DNA of 64,000 nt from Charina bottae (lineage: Eukaryota; Chordata; Lepidosauria; Squamata; Charinaidae): positions 9,401,501 to 9,465,500 of the forward strand of contig JALMGJ010000025.1 of assembly GCA_023362775.1 (NCBI GenBank). Direction: 5' to 3'. The first letter of the stretch is position 1. Each line of letters opens with the position of its first letter. Positions 44,605-55,498 of this stretch are shown piece by piece. Under the pieces are notes generated by a model. The model did no database searches. It worked only from the letters and a program-made list of their open reading frames with translations, and was not told the DNA's origin. Position numbers and translations under genes: made by a program.

Positions 44605-44845
44605 TCAGCTTTGATTCTAGCCCAATTCCAGGTGACCTGGAATTGAACATATCCCTGTAGTTTTCTTGATAATGGTACCGAGGTGATTTGCTACTGACTA
44701 CTTCTGGGATTTTTTTTCACTTCCTAATCTAGCCTACAGCTCCTGGTACTTCCTGTTAGTCTCCCATTCAACTACTAAGGAGGCCTGGCCCTGCTTAGGT
44801 CTCTGAGATCAGTCTGAATTAGCTAGGTGCTGCCACCCTCCAGGA
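44605..44845 (-). repeat. 5S rRNA-derived SINE, old
   Basis: On the minus strand 44835-44730 follows the 5S rRNA order: 'ACTGATCTCAGAGACCTAAG' (5S GTCTGATCTCGGAAGCTAAG), 'CAGGGCCAGGCC' (5S CAGGGTCGGGCC), 'TTGAATGGGAGAC' (5S TTGGATGGGAGAC), 'GTACCAGGAGCTGTAGGCT' (5S ACCGGGTGCTGTAGGCT). It then passes into a body with 'CAAATCACCTCGGTACCATT' and 'TCAAGAAAACTACAGGG'. A SINE3-like chimera, not a functional 5S gene: only about the 3' two thirds of 5S is present and it is diverged. Confidence 0.75.
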
Positions 44846-46527
44846 CATATGCACTGTATTAAGCATCTACTTATAGGTCATTTTTAGAGGGCTGAAAATA
44901 ATAAGAAAGAGGCTATATATGTGAGAAATTCATACACATTAGAAGGGTGGGTTAGAACTGAGAAATGAGAAAACAGTTCTACATATACTGTATACTGTTT
45001 CATATCTACATATATACTGTCTCATTATCACCTTTGATTAGCCAGTTTTTACAGACTCTAGAGTTCATTGCTTTATACCTACTTTACATATTAAATTGTA
45101 CCATTGTGTTTCATGACAAAAAGGGGATCCTTCCCCGCCTGTCTTGCTTTGTGTGAAAAATGATACGTTGTTGGAAGACCTTCAAGCTTCTACACAGTTT
45201 GTATAGAAGCTAAAATAAGAAGCCCTTATTATTACAACCATAACTCATATGAAATAAACAGGTCAGTGCGCTGACATTTGAGAAAAATATTGCTGCAAAA
45301 TCACTACAAGCAAATGGATATTAAATATGCATAGAAGAAATATGATCAACTTTGTTAACATCCTAGAGAAAATGAATAATAGCCATCGGAAAGGCATGCA
45401 ACCAAGATAACACTGCTGGTTGAAGTTTCAGATTATTTACTTTTAGCCTTGTTCTAAATCTAACTGTTCCACATAAAGAAAGTATGCATTGGCTTACTGT
45501 TAGATCCATTAACACACTGTGACATTACTCTTGTTTTATTCCAATGTACACAGAAAAATCTTGACCAGCATACATTAAACATCATTATATCTTTTAGTAT
45601 CCTTTGACATAGAGCTACTGAGGTCATGACTTGACAATACAGGCTGGATGCATATTAGTCCTGCTCAACCTGATGCTCTCGTGATGTGGTTGCCACAAAA
45701 GCGTGGAATTATGGGAGATAAATTCCCACACATCTCAAGGATGCCAGCTTGAGGAAGGTTGGTTTAACATAAACACTGATAACCAGGCCATTTTAGCCCA
45801 TTGGCTTTCATATACTTACCTAATATTGCTGAGTCAATTGAAACTGACTCTACTTAAACTAATGATCTTCCATATGTGTTTGCATAGTGACCTATCTGTT
45901 GGATTGTGGCCATGATTTTTTTAGTGGGTCAGTCCCATGGTGTCTGAATAACTCACAAATATGTTTTCAGTTGAAATATCGGACTCCTATCACTCTTATT
46001 CTGCCATTTAGATGACAAGTTATGGAAAGTAGTAAACAAATCTGAAAGAAACTGACAGATTCACAGGCCATCTGCAGTTTGTCAACTAGAAGTAGAATAT
46101 GGGGACTAGGCCTATAACTTAGAAACTTTTTTATTTGGAAGGGTCCACTGCTCACTGACAAAACACAGAGCCCAAGTTCAGTCAGGAAAGCAATGCTCAG
46201 AAACACTTCTTTCTGAGATCATGAACAGCTACTACCTGTTGCAATTAAGAGTTCTGGGCTGGGAGGAAAAATAGTATAATATAATTTTAGATGCTGGATT
46301 TAATAGTCACGGAAGGGAGGAGACGTTCTGAACGGTGATGTGGATTATTTTACTGATTTCAGGCAAGCCCCCAATGTCTCCAAAGACAAAATTTCTCTTC
46401 AGTTAAAAAAAAAATGAAGAAAAAGACAGTGTTTATAGTTTTTCCTTCCAGCTCATTTTGAGCCAATGAACTTTCCCATGAAATCTTGCCCCAATTGTGA
46501 TATTGTACATTATATACTCACTTTTTT

Positions 46528-46585
46528 TTAATCCATTCAATCGTGTCCGATTCTTGGAGATTGCTGGACAAGTCCCTTCATTACA
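46528..46585 (-). repeat. Bov-B-tailed SINE 3' end fragment
   Basis: Minus strand: CTTGTCCAGCAATCTCCAAG then AATCGGACACGATTGAATGG. The GGACACGA(C/T)T part is the Bov-B-like tail used by several squamate SINEs. Confidence 0.6.
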
Positions 46586-48117
46586 TATTATTAAATCATA
46601 ATCACTAAATCAAATGCCCAAATTTAGAGGCAGCATGTTTTGGATAATACAATGTATGTAGAAGAACAGTGAATAATCAGCACTCTTATTTTGTATTTAC
46701 AAACTTCCAAGGTTCATTTACCGAAGAACTGTGGGAGAGGATCCGTAGTCAGACTGAGAGGGACAATTCTTGTGTTCTTATGGTAACTGCATTTTACCAT
46801 TTCTCAAACAAAATATATTTCCAAGCAGTAGAAAGTCTATTAGGCAATGAATTCTTTCCATAAGACCATTTTTAGCTATTTAGGGATGAGATGACACTGG
46901 CAAATGAAACATTTCAAAGCCTAACAAAAAGAGAATTGTCCAGACTACAAAACCATGTTGAGCCTGTGATTCAAGCGGTCCGAGTCTCTGGACCAAAGAA
47001 CAGATTTGCTTCAGGTTGTCCATTGACCAATAATCAATAGGGCTGAAATCCTTGGCATCCACAGAGTCAGCAAGCAACCTACTGCTCACGTTCTACTCTG
47101 TGGCTCTTGATCTGGCAAACAATGAAGCTAGTAATGATGTGAAAGATTTCAAAGGCTCTCTCTTGATTTGTCCTCTATCTGACTTGATTGCTTTGGAGGC
47201 AGTGTAATCTTCTTAAGAGTGCAGTTCCCACAGGACGCTGAGCAGCCAGTCATTGGGCTGTGAACAAGGTAAGAATGATGTCAAGGATCAAGGATCACCC
47301 ACTTAATAGCTGTACACTTGGAGTCTGCTAACATTTTCTCAACCGAAGAACAAATTGCAAATTTTGGTGGACATGTTTTTGTTTTCTTTTTTTAGTGGAT
47401 TCATTGGCATTTTATCTACATAAGGACATCTCCACCTGTCTGGTCATTAAGATTTCAAATTAACCAATTCTAAGAAAAATGAAGCACATTAGACAGGCAT
47501 TTTAAGAAGGGAGAAAACATGTAAGATAGCAATTACACTTTGAGAGATATTCTGAGTAGTGTAAAAGCAATTTAAATGGCTCAGAAGATAGATTTGTTTC
47601 AAAAGTAATGAAATCTAGAATGCAAAACCTTAGCTTTCCAATTTAAAAAACACTGAGATTCCATAACTACTTTCCCCTACTACATGCCATTTGAGGTTTT
47701 ACAGTTTTCTCTGAAAAGTTCTGTCCCACAGTCCAAATAATTGTACAGCTCTCCTGCCTTTGTGGCAGACTTCTGTTTTACTGTTGTTTTTCTTTTGAAA
47801 AGAGCCCATTTACACCACAAGACAAGCCGCTTTCAGAAAGGCCTATCTACCATTAGCTGCGTGTGATTTTTATTTCTGGAAGAAGCATAGGTTCACTCTG
47901 AAAGGAAAAATGACTGTTCATTAAAGAAATGAAGAAAAAGGCCATGTTTATATTTCTTCTTTTTTAAACTCCCACATCTGTTCAGTTCTGGGATAATTCT
48001 TATTCCTGTTATAGCAGGAATAAGGGAGATAAACCTACCTTCCTGCTTTATTCTTAATGACACTTCCCTTTCTATGGCTGCAGTTTATTTAAGTAAAACC
48101 ACCAATATAGCTACCTA

Positions 48118-48230
48118 ATGTGACACAGTAGTTACAGAGTCTGAGACTTGGACCAGGACGACCCTTAACTATGGAGACTCACTGGGTGACTTTCTAAGCC
48201 CTACCTACCTCAGAGGAAAAAAGCATTAAC
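48118..48230 (+). repeat. Old tRNA-derived SINE fragment
   Basis: GACACAGTAGTTACAGAGTC and 'GACTCACTGGGTGACTTTC', 'CTACCTACCTCAGAGG' match, with divergence, the body of the SINE family at 11.6 kb. Confidence 0.5.
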
Positions 48231-48587
48231 TATACCATGTTGAGCTTCTAAAAGAGAGCCAGGAGATAAATCAAACAAAGAAATAAGTCTAGCTTGGCTC
48301 GGAGTTTGAGAAAATGGCATAGGGGGAGAAGCTGAGCCACTTTCCTTACTACTTCCTCAAGAAAGTCAAAAGTGTTCCCACGCTTGCTTTTGCTTCTTTG
48401 TTTATAAACAGGTCCAGTCATAAATCTCCTACATCTGATTTCTTTCTCATTGTGCAGCATTGGAAAAAGTTGAGCTCAGAATTTGAGTAACCAGGAATAA
48501 AATGAAGTCAGTAGAGAAGTGAGTTTTAAAAGTCTACTGTACCAAGTTTGCTGATGGGTAATATAATATTTGTCTATGTACATGGAA

Positions 48588-49140
48588 CACCTTACCACCT
48601 GACAACAGATTGGCCCAACCCTGCCACCGTTCCTGAAGGCACTGAAGACCTGGCTGTTTCCCCAGGCATGGGGGTCAGGAAGTTAGTGGTACTTGGGTGG
48701 TTTGATGTTAGTTTGTATTTTTTTCTTCTTGGCTGCTGTTTCTTTTGGGGATTGTATGTCGGATGTTTTGACCTTTATTTATATTGTGTGGTTCTTGTTG
48801 TCTTTTTAATAAACTTTGTTCACCACCCAGTGGACATGTTCCAGGTCCCCTGCCTTAAATGTTTCCATCTGATGGGCAACATTTGATGAGCATCTGATGT
48901 GACCTTGGAGGTGTACCTTCTCGGTGGCTGCCCCAACCCTTTGGAATTGCCTCCCACCGAGATTTGAGGAATCCCTACCCTTTTAGCCTAGCATTGGGCT
49001 TGGATGGGGATTGAGTCAGGAGGCCCTTTGGTCTGGTGCCTGGTGGGAAGGGTTTTTATCAAAAGCTGTGAGCCACCTAGGATCATTATATGAGATAGGT
49101 GGCCATATAGGTTCTTCAAACAAATTAATAAATAAAATTA
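48588..49140 (+). mobile_element. Old L2-family LINE 3' end(s) (plus)
   Basis: 48600-48690 encodes remnants of 'FLKALKTWLF..AWG'; 48790-48840 holds a first tail-like CACCACCCAG. A second copy follows: 'VAAPTLWNCLPP' at 48918-48955 and the tail GTGAGCCACCTAGGATCATT / GATAGGTGGCCATATA at 49066-49115, then (AAT)-rich sequence. Two L2 3' ends may be stacked. Confidence 0.65.
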
Positions 49141-50217
49141 TAAATACTATTCACCTTAGAACTTGAAGAAGGTCCCATTCATGTTTACAGTACAGTGGGG
49201 TTCATCAGTCACAGGCTTACAGCCAATCAACACCTCTTAAAATGTCAAGGAAGGGAAGATGATGCTGAAACCTGGTGTTTCAACTGTGTTGCGGTACGTG
49301 AAAAACACCCACTTGGAATACTTGGTACTGTTAACACGGCAAATGCAATTTCCACCCTTCCAGAATGTCTTTGAAGTTCCTGCGAAATAGCACTTTCATG
49401 GCAAGTAAACAATTTTGTATAATTAAAAATGAGGCTAATCACATATATGGCAAAAGTCCTTCCTAAAGACTAACTCCTCTTTGGATAGGATAGGATATAG
49501 AAGTCATCACATCCACATTCTGGCCTAGGAACATAGCAGACTTGCTCTGAAAAAAAAACCCCAAAATGCATGGTCTGAAGCATCCTTCCCTTTCCAGAGG
49601 CATTATTTGGGTGAAAGGGAAAAAAAAGATGGCTTCTTATACAAGATTTGTTATTCTCACCTGCTTGTCCCAAAAATAACAATATCCTCACTACATTTTC
49701 ATGGGAGATCTTGAAAAGGTGAGAGGGGACATTTTGTTCCACCTAAAAATGTTTCCATCCAGACATTATTCTGTCAGTTCATGCATCCTTTATTTAATCT
49801 ATCACAATTTCATATGTTAACCTTTTGTGATTAATCCTCCTCCCTGCCTAACCTAGACAGAACTTGGTATTTGCCTTTCAACATTCCCTTTTAACCTGCC
49901 TTTTTAAATGTGTTAGTGTATATTAAAGTTAATACATTTTATTGCAAGATTTACTAACTACTGATGCTCTCAAAGCAATCATTTTGGGAAGGTCATCCAG
50001 TATACCAAATGATTTACATCCAATGATTTACTACTTGGATGATGGGAAATATGCCTAAAAATAAACATTTGTGACACTGTAGGGTGGAAAGGGAATCCTC
50101 AAAGCCATCCTCTTCATGTAAATGACTTGTGACATTGTGTTCTCCTATTGGGAGGCCATTTCATGTAGAGCATTTACAGACAACTGCTAAAAGAAACAGC
50201 CCCGAAGACCAGCTATG
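49141..50217. other. Unrecognised stretch
   Basis: No gene or repeat family recognised. Confidence 0.4.
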
Positions 50218-50225
50218 ACTTAGAG
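50218..50225. repeat. Target-site duplication of MITE copy 2, left
   Basis: ACTTAGAG, identical to 50512-50519. Confidence 0.85.
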
Positions 50226-50511
50226 CACTTTAGTGTGTCGCAACACACATTTTAATGTGTCGCAAAACAACCCGGAAGCGGTGGCGGGGGCATGCACGGC
50301 GGTGGCATGGGGGCGCGCGTGGCGGCGGTGGTATGTATGGCGGTGGCAGCGACGATGGCAGTGGCGCACCATCAGCGCTTCCGCGTTTTAGCGAGGCCGC
50401 CGCCATGCACGCTCCTGCTGCCGTGCACGCCCTCGCCACCGCGTGCACCCCCACGCCGCCGCCGCTGCCACTGTTGGTGTGTCGCCAACGGCGGCAGTTT
50501 GGAAAGCACTG
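50226..50511. mobile_element. hAT-type MITE, copy 2, unusual left end
   Basis: Inverted copy of the family at 11967-12185: it ends GGCAGTTTGGAAAGCACTG and shares GTGTGTCGC, GTGTCGCCAACGGCGGC and TTTTAGCGAGGC segments. The 8-base duplication ACTTAGAG brackets 50226-50511. The left end is CACTTTAGTGTGTCGCAAC, which in copy 1 is about 27 bases inside the terminus. Very CpG-rich interior (50270-50490); no protein. Confidence 0.9.
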
Positions 50512-51900
50512 ACTTAGAGAGATTCTTACTAGAGAAGCATGATATGCATTTAACATTTTATTTGTGTAAATCCCTGTAATGGACAGCAATCTAATTGCAT
50601 GCTTACAGGAAAGAGCAAAAATTTATTTGATTTTTTTTTTTTTTTTTGGTATCTGTGTACTACTGCAATTCTCAAACACACTGTTTTGAAAGAGGGTATG
50701 GTCAATACAAATACAATATATGGAAGCTAAAAGGTGATATGACAGCAAATTTCCTCAAAGAGCTCACTAAGGTGGCATGTAAAACAGTAATGGGCCATTA
50801 GGCTGTTTTATAAGTGAAATTAAGGCCCTGCACACAATTCATGAGTCACCGTGTCTGGCTTTCCCACATTGCATTGAGATGTTTAACAGTGGTATTCCTG
50901 GTCAAGTAGATTGATGATTATTGGGAGTCATGTAATGCTGTACCTCAAGTATAAATATTTAAGACATTTGTGAAATCTTATTGATACAACCATGGTCCAC
51001 AAACACCCTAGAAACACATTAATCCCATATTCTCATAGGAACTAATGTAGATAATCCTTTGAGATGGGGAAAAATATCCTGAAATGAAAACCAGGAAGAT
51101 TTGAAAATCTTCTACAATGATTTGTTGAACAGAAAACAAACCAAGAGGTTTAAAAGTTCACCTTTCCCTTGAAGTAGGCTTTTGTATGGCCCTGACAATC
51201 TTCACAGTGTGTTTAGAGTCTTTCTCCAGAACCATATTGATGAATAATGTATTACCTACTCTGAAGCAGATTTGGAACCAACTCTGCCCATTAAAGATAA
51301 TAAAGCAAAATTCTGGAAATACACGCACACATTTATGATCAAAGATCAAACACAAATTTGTAAAATATTGTTAGTTTAATTGATGGCATTTGGTTGATAA
51401 CAGGGAACCCTTATCACAGGGAGAAAACAATTAACAAAATGTAAGAAGAGTCATACTAGATCAAGCCATATGCCCATTTAGTTCAGCATTCTTTGTCACA
51501 TTGTGGCCAACTGGATGGATTTGAGAGGCTCACGAGCTGGGACTGGAGGGCATGCTGTCTATAATTCTGAAGATAGGAAGCAGCCATCAATATTATTAGC
51601 GAATGATAGTCTGGATTTTCATGAAGCTACCCAGATCCTTTCTAAGCCATCCAAATTGCCTGTCATTAACATAACTGCTAGCAGCAAATTCCAGAAGTTT
51701 CAATAGGTGACTTTAAGTTCTTACACTGAGCGAAAGAGGGTATATGATTTTATATATCTCTATCATGTCTTTTCCTACCATCCTTCATTCTAAGCTAAAG
51801 AGTCCCAACTGCTGTGGTGTTTCATCACAGGGAAGCTGCTCCAGCACCAGCACACACACCCCAAAAATAATTGAGATTGCCCCTTTTTGGTACCTTTTCT
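50512..51900. other. Unrecognised stretch
   Basis: No gene or repeat family recognised apart from a T-run at 50632-50648. Confidence 0.4.
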
Positions 51901-51902
51901 AG

Positions 51903-52150
<248 letters not shown>

Positions 52151-52151
<1 letters not shown>

Positions 52152-52195
52152 CTCACCCCTATGGGTGGTATGTGTCTTCCTCAACTTTAACAAGT
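52151..52195 (-). repeat. Short 3' end of R4/Dong-like LINE
   Basis: TCTCACCCCTATGGGTGGTA and TGTGTCTTCCTCAACTTTAA repeat, with few changes, the end of the larger copy at 52702-52922. It joins the TCTA array directly on its 3' side. Confidence 0.7.
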
Positions 52196-52580
52196 GAAAC
52201 AAATGAGCAAATATAAAAGCTGCTTATATAAAAGATGGTGGCTTCCCTGGAAGCTTGGTCCTACAGGGATTCTCTGCACAATGCAGAGTTCACAGTGGTA
52301 AAGCATACAAGCAGAGGCTGGCTTGGTCAGCTCAACTTAGGACTCTTAACATCTAAGTGTGCATTCTTATGGATAAAGGAAGCTCTTTGGCAGCAGATCC
52401 ATTCTTTCTCATTGACTTCTCTTTTAGTATGCAGAGATTGCATCCAGGGGGATGAACTTCTGAAATGAAATACAGATTCCACTAATGAACCCATCACTGC
52501 TCTAGGAACCTATCACATTTCTTTCAACTCAAACGTTAGTATTGGCTAGAGTTCCTAGTTAGACAATCTGTTTTATACAT
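52196..52580. other. Unrecognised spacer
   Basis: No gene or repeat family recognised between the two LINE ends. Confidence 0.4.
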
Positions 52581-52582
52581 GA

Positions 52583-52647
52583 TGAGATAGATTAGAGATA
52601 GAGATAGAGATAGAGATAGAGATAGAGATAGAGATAGAGATAGAGAT

Positions 52648-52697
<50 letters not shown>
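52583..52697. repeat. (ATAGAG)n-(AG)n microsatellite
   Basis: About twelve AGATAG-type hexanucleotide units passing into about twenty AG units. Confidence 0.97.
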
Positions 52698-52698
<1 letters not shown>

Positions 52699-52922
52699 CC
52701 CTTCTCACCCCTATGGATGGTATGTGTCTTCCTCCACCTTGGAGTTTGAGGGTTCTGCGCAGCATCTTAGCTGTTCCTAGCATTGCACTCTTCTGGACAG
52801 AGAGCTCTGATGTTGCTCCTGGGATCTGTTGGAGCCACTCTCCCAGCTTAGGAGTCACAGCCCCGAGTGCTCCTACCACCACTGGGACCACTTTGGCCTT
52901 CACTTTCCACATCCTCTCTATG
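52698..52922 (-). pseudogene. R4/Dong-like LINE carboxyl end
   Basis: The minus frame (from 52912) reads 'KVVPVVVGALGAVTPKLGEW', 'QIPGATSELSVQKSAMLGTA', 'MLRRTLKLQ'. This VVP.V.GALG... QK.A.LGTA.(I/M)LR(R/K).L motif is typical of the carboxyl end of restriction-like-endonuclease LINEs of the R2/R4 group. It is followed by a short 3'UTR that meets the AG/ATAGAG array. 5'-truncated; clade assignment is by memory of the motif. Confidence 0.65.
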
Positions 52923-53150
52923 TATTAATTACAGCAACCAGAATGGTATACTTCAAATGTGTTTTCACTATAAAGCAGGTCTATTTTCAGTTCCCTTCTT
53001 AAATATTCCTTCCATAGAATCTCCTTTTTAAAAGCAGATGCACACTGGATTGACATTTTCACTGAGCTGTCCACTGTGACTCCAAGAACCCTTTCCTTAT
53101 TATTCACTACCAGCTCAAACCTCATTAAGGTATTGAAGTGTGTTCCTGCT
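52923..53150 (-). repeat. Possible CR1-like RT remnant
   Basis: The minus frame at 52925-53125 contains 'ERVLGVTVDSSVKMSIQCA', which resembles the LGV.VD..L.MS.QCA motif of CR1 reverse transcriptases. Short and decayed. Confidence 0.4.
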
Positions 53151-53272
53151 ACTTAAATGGAGAAGGTTGTTGTTGTTAAACAGAGAGCTGACTTTGAACT
53201 TAACCTTGACAATAGACTTACATATTTTCTTCACTTCCTTTTCTGCTTCTTAATTGTTTCATTATTAAAAAG

Positions 53273-53579
53273 TAAAGGTAAATTTGTGCAGTCGTGTCCG
53301 ACTCTAGGGGCCGGTGCTCATCTCCATTTGTTAGCCGAAGAGCCAGCGTTGTCCAAAGTCTCTTCCACGGTCATGTGGCTGCATGACGTGCGCGGAACGC
53401 TGTTACCATCCCACAGAAGTGGTACCTATTAATCTACTTGCATTTGCATGCTTTCAAAAAAGAGCTGGAGCTAGTGCAGGAGGTCACTCCATCACACGGG
53501 GCTAGGGATTCGAACCTCCAAACTTGCAATCTTCCGATCGACAAGCCTGGTGTCTTACCCGCTGAGCCACTATGCCTCA
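53273..53579 (-). repeat. Sauria-type SINE, with tRNA head
   Basis: Minus strand: A box GTGGCTCAGCGGGTAAG, B box GGTTCGAATCC, 'GATGGAGTGACCTCC', then the body and the tail 'GAGTCGGACACGACTGCAC' ending ACCTTTAC. The flanks share only ATTATTAA, so the target duplication is uncertain. Confidence 0.92.
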
Positions 53580-53811
53580 CTTATTATTAATTATTAATTA
53601 TTTATTAATTATTAGTATATTTATAATTCTTGTTGATTCAGGTATCAGCTTTGCTGTTTATATAGAACAGGAAAATGCATGGATATCATTGGATGATGTA
53701 GTGGCTGAAAGGTACCCTGAAAATCTGCAGAGCTGGACTGTCATTAAGATGACTAAGAAAGTGGTTAAGACTAATTAACTACTAAGAGTCACTGAGAGTC
53801 AGGTGGCATAT
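53580..53811. other. Unrecognised spacer
   Basis: AT-rich; no gene recognised. The last bases (GGCATATAAATAATAAT) look like a plus-strand LINE tail running into the array. Confidence 0.35.
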
Positions 53812-53812
53812 A

Positions 53813-53848
<36 letters not shown>

Positions 53849-53876
53849 TATTATTATTATTATTATTATTATTATC
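53812..53876. repeat. Self-complementary (AAT)n(TTA)n microsatellite
   Basis: About twelve AAT units followed directly by about nine ATT units, so the array is its own inverted repeat. Confidence 0.95.
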
Positions 53877-54893
53877 AGAATCATTCCCCACAACTGAAGG
53901 AAGTAAAGCAGTAAAGCAGTAAAGGAATCAAATTAAAACTCATCAAAGTAAAAATATCAAATATCCATAAAAGTCAAATTAACAATAACAAACAACAACA
54001 ACAAAAGAGCCATTCAAAAGCTACAATTTGGCTCCCCACAGTGAGATTTAGACATTATCAACGTCTTTTTAAAGCTAAACAGTGATGGAGCTATCCAGAC
54101 GTCAGCAGGCAGCCTGCTCCATAACAGTGGGAGTGGGCAATCCCCAAAAGTCCTATCTTCAGATTCCCATTTCTGTTGCTTCACAAGGAAGGAGTATGCA
54201 AAACATTCCCTCCAAGGAAAGTGAACAAGGTAAGCAGATTCATCTTGGAGAAGATGTTCCTGAAAGTAATGGGAAGTCACATAGAACTTATAGGTTAACA
54301 TCAGCACTTTGAATTGTACTCAGAAATATACTTGCAACCAACACTACACCTGCAAAACAAGTATTACATTATTGGCTCTTTCCAACCAGCAAGCAGGCAG
54401 ACATCCTATACCAACTGCAATTTCTGGGTAGACTTCAGAAGACAAACTCAAGTATCAAATATTGCAATATTCTAACCTTAAGATGATGAGGGCATGATTC
54501 ACTGTTGATAGGATTTTCTACTTCAAAAAGAATACAACTGGTGCACCAGCTATAACCTAGTAAAATGTCTCCTAACTTCAGCCTACATCTGTTGATCAAG
54601 CAGGAGCCATGAGTCTAGAAGACTCCATGGTTATGGCCCCATCCAGAACAAACATAGGTGGCAGAATAAAAGCTGATGGTTCCTTAACAGAGAGCCAATA
54701 TATCTTGCTGTGATTCAGTTTCAATTTGTTTTGTCTCATCCTATTTTCAAACACTGGATAAGCTTCAGTGCATCTCCAGCTGAGTCCAGAATAAAGATGT
54801 ATAATGGGGTATGGATCCAGCCCACAAGTGGAAGAGCCCACTGCTATGGAGTACTCTGTCCACTTTCTCAGACCCCACAAACAAAAATGTCCC
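53877..54893 (-). mobile_element. Old L2-family LINE (minus)
   Basis: The minus frame at 54596-54880 contains 'ENRMRQNKLKLNHSKIYWL' (family WM..NKLKLNP.KT.WL) and 'LPPMFVLDGAI' (family LVLDGVAL). Further 3', 54014-54307 reads 'LPLLWSRLPADVWIAPSLFSFKKTLI', a decayed LWN.LP...RLAPSL..F.K.LK. Many breaks; the YADD region is lost. Confidence 0.7.
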
Positions 54894-54895
54894 AG

Positions 54896-55041
54896 AAATA
54901 TTCAGCTCTTAAAAAAAATAGTTTTGGAAATCACATGTTGAATTTTTCTCCCAGGTGAGCATTTTTCTTTTACAAAAAACAAACTTTTATGTGACATCCT
55001 TATTTGGGCTGTATCTTTGGTTCTTTTCCATTCTCAGATTG
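54896..55041 (+). repeat. Direct duplicate, copy A
   Basis: From AAATATTCAGCTCT to TTCCATTCTCAGATTG. It repeats at 56387-56550 at high similarity. No family recognised. Confidence 0.88.
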
Positions 55042-55266
55042 TGCCAATCATCTAATTAGTCTGCCCAAATTAGTACTTTGAAAGACCAGTAGGATATCTC
55101 TGAGGCCTGTAGGCTAGATGGGGAGTAGTGGTGGATGGGAATAACATTCTGGAAGAAGGCAATGGTAAACAACTTCCATACTGTTGCTTGAAAAGTTACA
55201 TGGATGTGTCCATCTAATCATCAGGAGCTGGGCTCAACTCCAGGGCATCTTTATGTCTTTCATCAT

Positions 55267-55267
<1 letters not shown>
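55042..55267. other. Unrecognised spacer
   Basis: No gene recognised. 55140-55200 (GGAAGAAGGCAATGGTAAAC) resembles the 'GCAATGGCAAACCA' body segment of tRNA SINEs. Confidence 0.35.

Positions 55268-55326
<59 letters not shown>
55268..55326. repeat. (GACA)n microsatellite
   Basis: About fourteen uninterrupted GACA units. It directly precedes the Penelope-like fragment. Confidence 0.97.
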
Positions 55327-55416
55327 CTTCCTTTTTGCACTGAAGATGTTGCCTAGCCTGGCAATGAAACGTCTGCAAGAAAACAACAAGGCTCAGAGAG
55401 CACCACAGACTCCATA
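55327..55416 (+). mobile_element. Penelope-like element terminal fragment
   Basis: Contains the widespread amniote signature 'GGCAATGAAACGTCTGCAAG' followed by 'GCTCAGAGAGCACC', known from the repeats at the ends of Penelope-like retroelements. Flanked on both sides by tetranucleotide arrays (GACA left, ATAG right). No protein part is present. Confidence 0.65.
55332..55383 (+). ncRNA. Hammerhead-ribozyme-like fold
   Basis: Stem I pairs 55332-55339 with 55374-55381 (eight pairs, one G-U). Core CTGAAGA is at 55340-55346. Stem II GTTGCC/GGCAAT (55348-55353, 55360-55365) has loop TAGCCT. Then GAA (55366-55368) and A-C-G-T-C (55369-55373), with predicted cleavage after C55373. Stem III is the bare palindrome ACGT with no loop, so it could only form between two molecules, as reported for small Penelope-associated hammerheads. 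The extra T55347 between core and stem II is unusual. Activity untested. Confidence 0.5.
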
Positions 55417-55446
55417 GATAGATAGATAGATGATAGATAGATAGAT

Positions 55447-55497
<51 letters not shown>

Positions 55498-55498
55498 T
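55416..55498. repeat. (ATAG)n microsatellite
   Basis: About twenty GATA units with two shortened units (ATGATAG). Confidence 0.97.

Larger units (their letters stand above)
44846..48587. other. Mostly unrecognised DNA, 3.7 kb
   Basis: Apart from a SINE tail at 46528-46585 and an old SINE at 48118-48230, no repeat or gene was recognised. Bases 45708-45765 (ATTATGGGAGATAAATTCCC, GCCAGCTTGAGGAAGGTTGG) may be a decayed MITE arm. Confidence 0.4.

Noticed and set aside
44740..44835. Functional 5S rRNA gene
   Set aside because: Only the 3' two thirds is present, diverged and fused to a SINE body; no T-run terminator at the 5S end.
50226..50589. Ala/Pro/Cys/His-rich frames of 85-119 residues
   Set aside because: They lie in the CpG-rich interior of a MITE bounded by an 8-base duplication; no protein family.
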